Source of the DNA: Melieria omissa
Lineage: Eukaryota > Arthropoda > Insecta > Diptera > Ulidiidae
Length of the DNA: 64,000 nucleotides
Direction: 5' to 3'
NCBI GenBank assembly: GCA_963971225.1
Contig: OZ020269.1
Location: forward strand, 90,912,783-90,976,782
Shown piece by piece: positions 58,395-64,000 of this stretch. The notes below the pieces were generated by a model. The model was not told the origin of the DNA. It saw only the letters and a program-made list of their open reading frames with translations, and did not search any database. Position 1 is the first letter of the stretch. Every line of letters starts with the position of its first letter. Both the position numbers and the translations under genes were made by a program.

Positions 58395-60292
58395 CACTAG
58401 AATGCCAATCTAAGATTTCTAAAATGCCCAAATGAAGTTATTGTGAGTACCATACATTTTTCTTAATTAAACACCTCAAAAAGTATTCAACAAAGTTTTA
58501 CTTTTTTGTTTGATTTAGCATTTGAAATTAGTAAAAGTCACGGAAAATTTTCTTTCCGAAAGCAATGCAATTAAAGTTTTTTATAGTAAGAGACCTCAAT
58601 GAATAAATGTTGACTCCCTTTGGCTTTCTAGTCTTAATTTTTATACACTATTCATACAGACAGCTAAATTGCGCAATTAAAACATTTTCTCCAATTATGC
58701 TCAATTTAGCTTTTTATCTCAATTTGTCAAACAAAAATTTCAATTTAGTTACCAATTCAAAATCTTTTAAACACACTTTTACTTTTCCATTGTTTTTGCA
58801 TTAGAATTTAGTAAAAGTCACGGAAAATTTTCTTTCCGAAAGCAATGCATTAAAAATTATTTATAGTAAAAAACCTCAATGAATGAAATTTTGACTTCGT
58901 TGGGCATTCTAGAGTTAATATTTAATTATTACATTATTTTATTTATTATTATATTTATTTATATCCTGTTCAGGCAGCCAGCTAAATGTTGTAATCAAGA
59001 CATTTTATCAATTTATTCTCAATTAACTCTTAACTGAATCCAATTTGTCACACTAAACTCAAAATTAAGCTAATTGAAATTAGAGCTAAATTTCAGTACA
59101 TATATTTATTTGACTGACTGATGCATTATCGTCCACCACAAACCGCTAAAGCTACATACGATCATAAAATTTGAACTGTAAGTACATCTTGAAAAATGAA
59201 CTTCCGCTAAGATGGGATTCTAAAGAGATGAGAGAGAGGGTGAACCAAGGGTTAAGGTACGAAAAGACTACGAAAAAACCATGAACCAATAGGCCAATTG
59301 ACCTCAAAGTTGGTTAAACCACTTGAAAGCAAACCTAATTTGACACGTGTTTCTAATTTTTTTTTATCAAAAGTTGAAGGGGCGAACTAAGGGTTAAAAG
59401 TTTGTAAGACGAAATATGATTTTGTTAACGCCTTTTGACTTCAAACTTGGTGAAAGTACTTTAAATATGAAATAATTCGATACATGTTTTTTATTTTTTC
59501 CAAATTCAAAATCAGATGGGGTCAACAACGGGTTAAAAGTATATATGGGGTAAACTGTGAAAAAATATGATTTAATGTTTGACTTGACGAAAGTACTCTT
59601 AGTGAGAAACAATTCGATACGTGTTCTTCACATTTTCGAAAATTAAAATATAACGGGGTCAACAATGGGTTAACAGTTTGTATAGGAAAACACGATTTTA
59701 TTGGCCTGTTTACTTCAAACTTAGGGAAAGCACTTAAAATGTGAAATAATTCGATACGTGTTTTTAATTTCTTGAAAGTCAAAATCTGACAGGGTCAACG
59801 ACGGGTTAAGAGTTCGTATGAAGAAACTGCGAATAAACATGAATTAATGAACCTATTGACTTCGAACTTGGTGAAAACACTTGAAATCGAAAATAATTGG
59901 ACACATGTTTTTCACTTTTTTTAAAATCGAAATCTAGCGGGGTCAACAATGAGTTAAGTTAAGTTAAGTTTGTATGAAGAAACAAGATTTTATGGGACTT
60001 TTGACTTCAAACTCGGTGAAAGTACTCTTGGTGAGAAATAATTTGACAAGTGTTTTTTTATATATGTATTTGAAAACAAAAATCCGATAGGGTCAAAGAT
60101 GGGTTAAGAGTTTGTATGGGGAAACATTACTTAATGCGCTAATTGACTTCAAATGACTTCAATACTAATTGTAGAACCCGATAAAAAATGTAAAAAATCA
60201 TCAAAGCAAAAGTTGATAGAAATACTAAAGAAAATACAGATATGTATTTAAAATAAAAAAGCATCAAAATGACCGCAATGGCCTTTCTAGTG
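58395..60292. mobile_element. TTAA element with paired CACTAGAA ends and internal satellite
   Basis: The left end is TTAA-CACTAGAATGCC (TTAA at 58391-58394). Inverted right ends occur twice: at 58903-58918 (reads inverted TTAACTCTAGAATGCC) and at 60280-60296 (TTAACACTAGAAAGGCC), with a third decayed one near 58620-58637. A block AGTAAAAGTCACGGAAAATT and CGAAAGCAATGCA is directly repeated at about 58531 and 58809. The unit may be a 520-bp MITE plus partial duplicates, or one 1.9-kb composite enclosing the 59.2-60.2 kb satellite. No coding region. Confidence 0.55.
59237..60165. repeat. 130-150 bp satellite array, about 6.5 copies
   Basis: Monomers carry GGGGTCAACAACGGGTTAA, TTTTGACTTCAAACTTGG, TGAAAGTACTT and GATACGTGTTTTTAATTT. 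They start near 59237, 59380, 59517, 59655, 59790, 59937 and 60087 (last truncated). They match the shorter array at 14518-14960. Confidence 0.8.
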
Positions 60293-60299
60293 TTAATAC

Positions 60300-62590
60300 C
60301 AAGTACACTAAATGAATATTAATTTTGGTTTTCTATGAATGCAAACTGATCCATTTATTCGTCTCTTAAGTGGCCATTTGGCGCAATAAACATTAACCCT
60401 TGTTTCATCAAAGAACTCATACTCACAGGGGCCTGTACCACTAACTTTGAAGCAGGGTTGCCATATACAAGATATTTATGAAATTTGAAAATCCAGATGT
60501 TAGACAAAATATTCCATTACTTAGTTTATTATTCTTTATGACAGACAATTAAAGAAAGGAAGACGCCTCCTTCTGAGCCATGTGAACCTTTTTTTCCTCC
60601 TTCATGTTTTGGTTAACATTTGACTTGACATTTGACCTTGATGGACCACGGCTTTGACGGACGGAAATAAATAAAAACATAAAATAATATTCAGTCAAAA
60701 CCAGTTAAAGAATTTAAGGAGATAAATAAAACTGCAAGAACAATTTGGAATCTTAAATATAAGCGAGCAATTTGTTTGCAAATATGACTTCATGTTAGTA
60801 ACGAAGGGAAGTAAAAATGCTGCAAATATTTGTAACAGCGGAGGCAGAAAATACTGCAAGCAAATAAATTCAATAAATGAAAATTTAAAGTATACAGACA
60901 TCGCCTTAACTGATGCGCCTTCAAATATTTACAATAAAAAATACAACAAAATATATTAAAATCGATAATAAATCATCAATGCTTGAAAACCTTCAAAAAA
61001 AAGGTTAACTCTCAGTCGTTTTGCTCTTCTTATGTGAGACAACAACTGCTGTTGGTAAATACAAAAATTATTGCTGCCACTTAAACTGTAAATACCTGCA
61101 AATATGTGTTGAAGAAAAAAACAACAACAACAAACTTATCACTTTTCGTTCAAGTGCCACAAATTCTGGTGACTCAGTTTTGGCAAACATTCAAAGAGAT
61201 TTTCCATTTCTGTTTACAAAGCTTTTGCATGCAAGTAATCAGTAACCGGTAACCATAAATGTTATAAAAATTAAACTCAAACTCAAAACTTAAATATTTT
61301 AGTTTTTGTTGCTCTATTTTGAGATTTTAATTACATAATGTTCGTTGGCGCTGTGTCTCCTGACGCGCTTTTGAAACGTACACATGAGAAATTAAGTCAA
61401 ATGAAGCAAACAACGCCAACAACAAAAGCGTACGAACCGAAACCGAGCGCGCCAACGCCAACGCGCAATTAAAGTCAAACATTTTCATTGCACTGGCGGC
61501 ATTTAGTTTGGCTAATATGTCGGATGGGACTGCCAAATGAAATGCACAGCCCGTCTGCCGGATCCCTGTCGCCACGCGTTGTCAGGGGATGCACCGAAAT
61601 AAATGTGTGCGCCATTTTGTATGCAACAAATTGCGTTCAGTGGACCCCGAAGAGAAAAGTGCGTTGCTGTTGGGCAAGGGGGGCGGCGAGGCAGAGCAAA
61701 TATGCAGCGCAAAAAACATAAAACAAAAAAAAAACCGAAAGCAGTGCGCCCTCAAGTATGCAACGAGAATTTGCATTTCAACACTTGGCCGGCACGCAGC
61801 AGCCATAACAACAACGCCAGCTGCAACAAGACGGTCGACGAACGTGCGCGCGGGTATCGGCGAAGCGTTAACCGGAAGTGAGTAAACGTTGCTGCGCCAT
61901 CACTGCCGCCGCCGCATAACAGTTCAACAATTTTAATTTAGTTTTTGAGTTTATGCCGCCCACACCACCGCCGCACGTGGCCATTTCCGTGCTGGCCGTT
62001 GTTGTTGTTGTGCTGGTGGCGTGCAATCGAAACCGAGACCGAGACTGAGAATGCAGCCGGAAACGACGCTGACGGTGCGGCAGGTTACGCGTTGCCGTTA
62101 AAGTGCAAAAAATTACGTGACACAATTAAATATTTTCGCACAACGCATTCCCAAAGCAATTTATGCAGTTGCGAGCTGTGAGACACAGCGTGTAGAGATC
62201 GAAGAGCGGAACGGTGCACGGAATAGGGAATAGGGAATACAGCGAATAAAATGCGGATTTACAGGCATTGAAGCGATGCATAAGTGGTGGAAAAGGATTG
62301 TTGAAGGGGAGAGGGTGGTTGCAGATTGGATGGGGGGTTTCTGCAGTACAGCCCGGATGATTGCTTTGACTGTAAATGCCAACTGAAATGGTCTATTAAA
62401 TTAAGAACAGATGAAGCGGCCATAAAAGTAACTGACGCGTCAGCAGATTTCTCAGCGGAATTGAACAAAAATATTCTCCAAATGTATTTAAGAAGAGTTA
62501 AATTTCATATGGGTTGATGTAACATTGAATGATTTGATTTGGTGATCTGTGAAAAAAATGAACCCATTCACATGTACCCACAGATTAAGT
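60300..62590. other. Unique non-coding DNA, GC-rich part at 61.4-62.2 kb
   Basis: AT-rich up to 61320. From about 61330 to 62180 GC content rises and several frames of 60-98 codons overlap on both strands without a domain. A strong donor-like GAA-GTGAGTAAA at 61875-61887 on the plus strand could end a 5' untranslated exon. This is the most promoter-like part of the window's right side, but no coding exon is supportable. Confidence 0.35.
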
Positions 62591-62599
62591 TGCATGAAG

Positions 62600-63382
62600 C
62601 TTATTTAGGCCATGGAAGTTTATTATTGATAAATCAGTGACTTTTTGCATGAAATACATTTTTTTCAACCAAAAAAAGTTGTATTTCTCAACATAGTCTT
62701 CTTTTAGCTCTATACATTTAGTCCATGGTTTTTCCCAATTTTCATTCCTTCTGAATGAAAAGTTTTCATAGGTCTTGAAAATAGGGAAATGTTTCAATGA
62801 TGACCTATTTCTTCGAGCCAAATCTCTTACCGCCGAGCCATTTGCCACAGCGACTACACACGTCTGCGCTGCTGCGTTGTGCTGCTGAGAGAGAACATTT
62901 TTCTTCGTCAAATGCGGCCGTTTTTGCTTCAAACCGTCGTCAAATCGATATAACAACTCTGCATAATATGTGCCAGTCATCTTTTTACCCTATTGAAGAT
63001 AATCGATGTGAATGAGACTGTATGCATCCCAAGAAACTGTAGCCATGGGCTTGTTGGCCGACAGACCCACCTTGGCCTTCTTTGGTGCACGTTCACCCGG
63101 AAAAGTCCACTGCTTTGACTGTTTCTTGGTCTCTGGTGTGCCGTGATGTATGCATGTTTCATTCACGGTTACGAAGCGGCGCACAGACTTGTTCGAATTT
63201 CGGTTGAATATCACCAAACACTCCTTTGAAGTGGTCACGTGTTGGCGACTATGGTCGAGTGTGAGCAATCGCAGCAATCATCGCGCGGAAATCTTTTTCA
63301 GGTCCAAATGTTCATGTCAAATGAGGTATATCCACTCAGTTCAGAAGCCAACAGCTTCAGTCACATCACGTACTTTTATTTT
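62600..63382 (-). mobile_element. mariner (irritans-like) with internal deletion, running into assembly gap
   Basis: The minus strand from about 63375 reads KVRDVTEAVGF, then HEHLDLKKISARMIA. One continuous frame from 63277 follows: RRFVTVNETCIHHGTPETKK, SKQWTFPGERAPKKAKVGLS and ANKPMATVSWDA, interrupted by a single TAG after IDYLQ, then MTGTYYAELLYRFDDGLKQK and KKNVLSQQHNAAAQTC. Wording is that of irritans-subfamily transposases. The first catalytic aspartate (VDET) is N and the second (DNAPAHT) is H. The segment that should hold the third aspartate is missing: VRDLARRNRSSLKHFPIF runs on to TKCIELKEDYVEKYNFFWLK, the normal C-terminus. It is therefore a non-autonomous, internally deleted copy. 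Its 5' end is hidden by the N gap. Confidence 0.8.
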
Positions 63383-63582
63383 NNNNNNNNNNNNNNNNNN
63401 NNNNNNNNNNNNNNNNNNNNNNNNNNNNNNNNNNNNNNNNNNNNNNNNNNNNNNNNNNNNNNNNNNNNNNNNNNNNNNNNNNNNNNNNNNNNNNNNNNNN
63501 NNNNNNNNNNNNNNNNNNNNNNNNNNNNNNNNNNNNNNNNNNNNNNNNNNNNNNNNNNNNNNNNNNNNNNNNNNNNNNNNNN
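63383..63582. other. Assembly gap (200 N)
   Basis: Exactly 200 N bases, the usual arbitrary size for a scaffold gap of unknown length. It falls inside or beside the mariner copy. Confidence 0.98.
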
Positions 63583-64000
63583 GTAGACCAACTCTTAACC
63601 ATTGATATTTATGGTGCAGAGTCCCCATAGTATTAATCAAGTCTTTCCATTACATTACCACCGATACCAATCGGTGATGGTTTTTTACACCAAAAAAATA
63701 ATATTTTATCAGCACTCAAGTTTACAGTTGTCTGCTTTCAATGACTGTCAAACACAGAGTAAATTACGTATCGCTCGAATTTTACAGGTAACCTACTCAG
63801 AGATAGTAGTCACAGTAGCAGGGAAGTAACAGGACCCAGGTCGTAAGTAACAGGACCCACTTCTACTAACGACAATCATCGCCAAGTCATAACAGTGTCG
63901 TTTCGATTCGCTTCGATTCGCGTAGTTTTAGAGTAATTTAGGGTCGATTTTTCTTGCCGTTGCCGTTACCATCTAAAAAGACGTCAGACAGAATACTTAG
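63583..64000. other. Unique non-coding DNA
   Basis: AAGTAACAGGACCCA occurs twice at about 63824 and 63846. TTCGATTCGCTTCGATTCGC, a 10-bp repeat, is at about 63902-63921. No gene is supportable. Confidence 0.4.

Noticed and set aside
60390..60420. Another TTAACCCTT element end
   Set aside because: A single TTAACCCTTGTTTC with no inverted partner or second TTAA at a sensible distance.
61589..61885. 98-codon frames in the GC-rich 61.5-62.0 kb region
   Set aside because: Two plus-strand phases and several minus-strand phases are open together, which points to composition and not coding.

Overview
This is a non-bacterial, AT-rich window that reads as intergenic or intronic DNA of a higher fly. 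The nature of the transposons (R1/jockey-type non-LTR elements, mariners, a Ty3/gypsy-type solo LTR, tRNA-derived SINEs) and the many CAA/CAG and TTG runs suggest a brachyceran dipteran, plausibly a tephritid fruit fly. That taxonomic call is inference from style, not from a marker gene. I find no complete protein-coding gene. The single candidate host exon is a short minus-strand reading frame at 38464-38628. It has a signal-peptide-like start and ends on a perfect GTAAGT splice donor. Almost all other open frames are short, overlap in several frames, or are translations of microsatellites.

Layout. 0-10 kb: CAA/TTG-rich unique DNA, a decayed minus-strand non-LTR retrotransposon (1.7-3.8 kb), a degenerate TTAA-type element and a SINE (5-6 kb), then a 17-bp minisatellite with higher-order structure (7.3-8.8 kb). 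10-18 kb: an AT-rich 150-200 bp tandem repeat, two (TTTTA)n arrays, and a 165-bp repeat carrying a perfect TTAA-flanked MITE followed by a 130-150 bp satellite. 18-26 kb: two adjacent non-LTR 3' ends, then a 3-kb purine-rich strand domain built partly of ~150-bp repeats, interrupted by a TTAA MITE and by a solo LTR with a 4-bp target duplication; a minus-strand SINE closes it. 26-34 kb: a (CTACT)n array flanking a relatively fresh non-LTR fragment, a mariner fragment, another non-LTR 3' end and a SINE. 34-43 kb: a 77-bp minisatellite (about 23 copies), the candidate exon and AT-rich DNA. 44-50 kb: two long ACTA-type arrays that share a downstream module, and an inverted-repeat hairpin. 50-60 kb: a cluster of TTAA-flanked elements, two of them beside a paralogous empty site or paired ends, a mariner, a second hairpin of the same family, and the satellite also seen at 14.5 kb. 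60-64 kb: GC-richer unique DNA, an internally deleted mariner and a 200-N assembly gap.

How things fit together. The window is a nested record of insertions. At least four well-delimited TTAA/TIR elements from unrelated terminal-repeat families (253, 387, 759 and 441 bp), a paired-end array of a fifth family, and decayed ones sit here. Several landed inside tandem repeats, so the pre-insertion site can be read from neighbouring monomers. The same satellite and the same hairpin occur at two separate places each, showing that these sequences disperse. No operons or cooperating host genes can be described.
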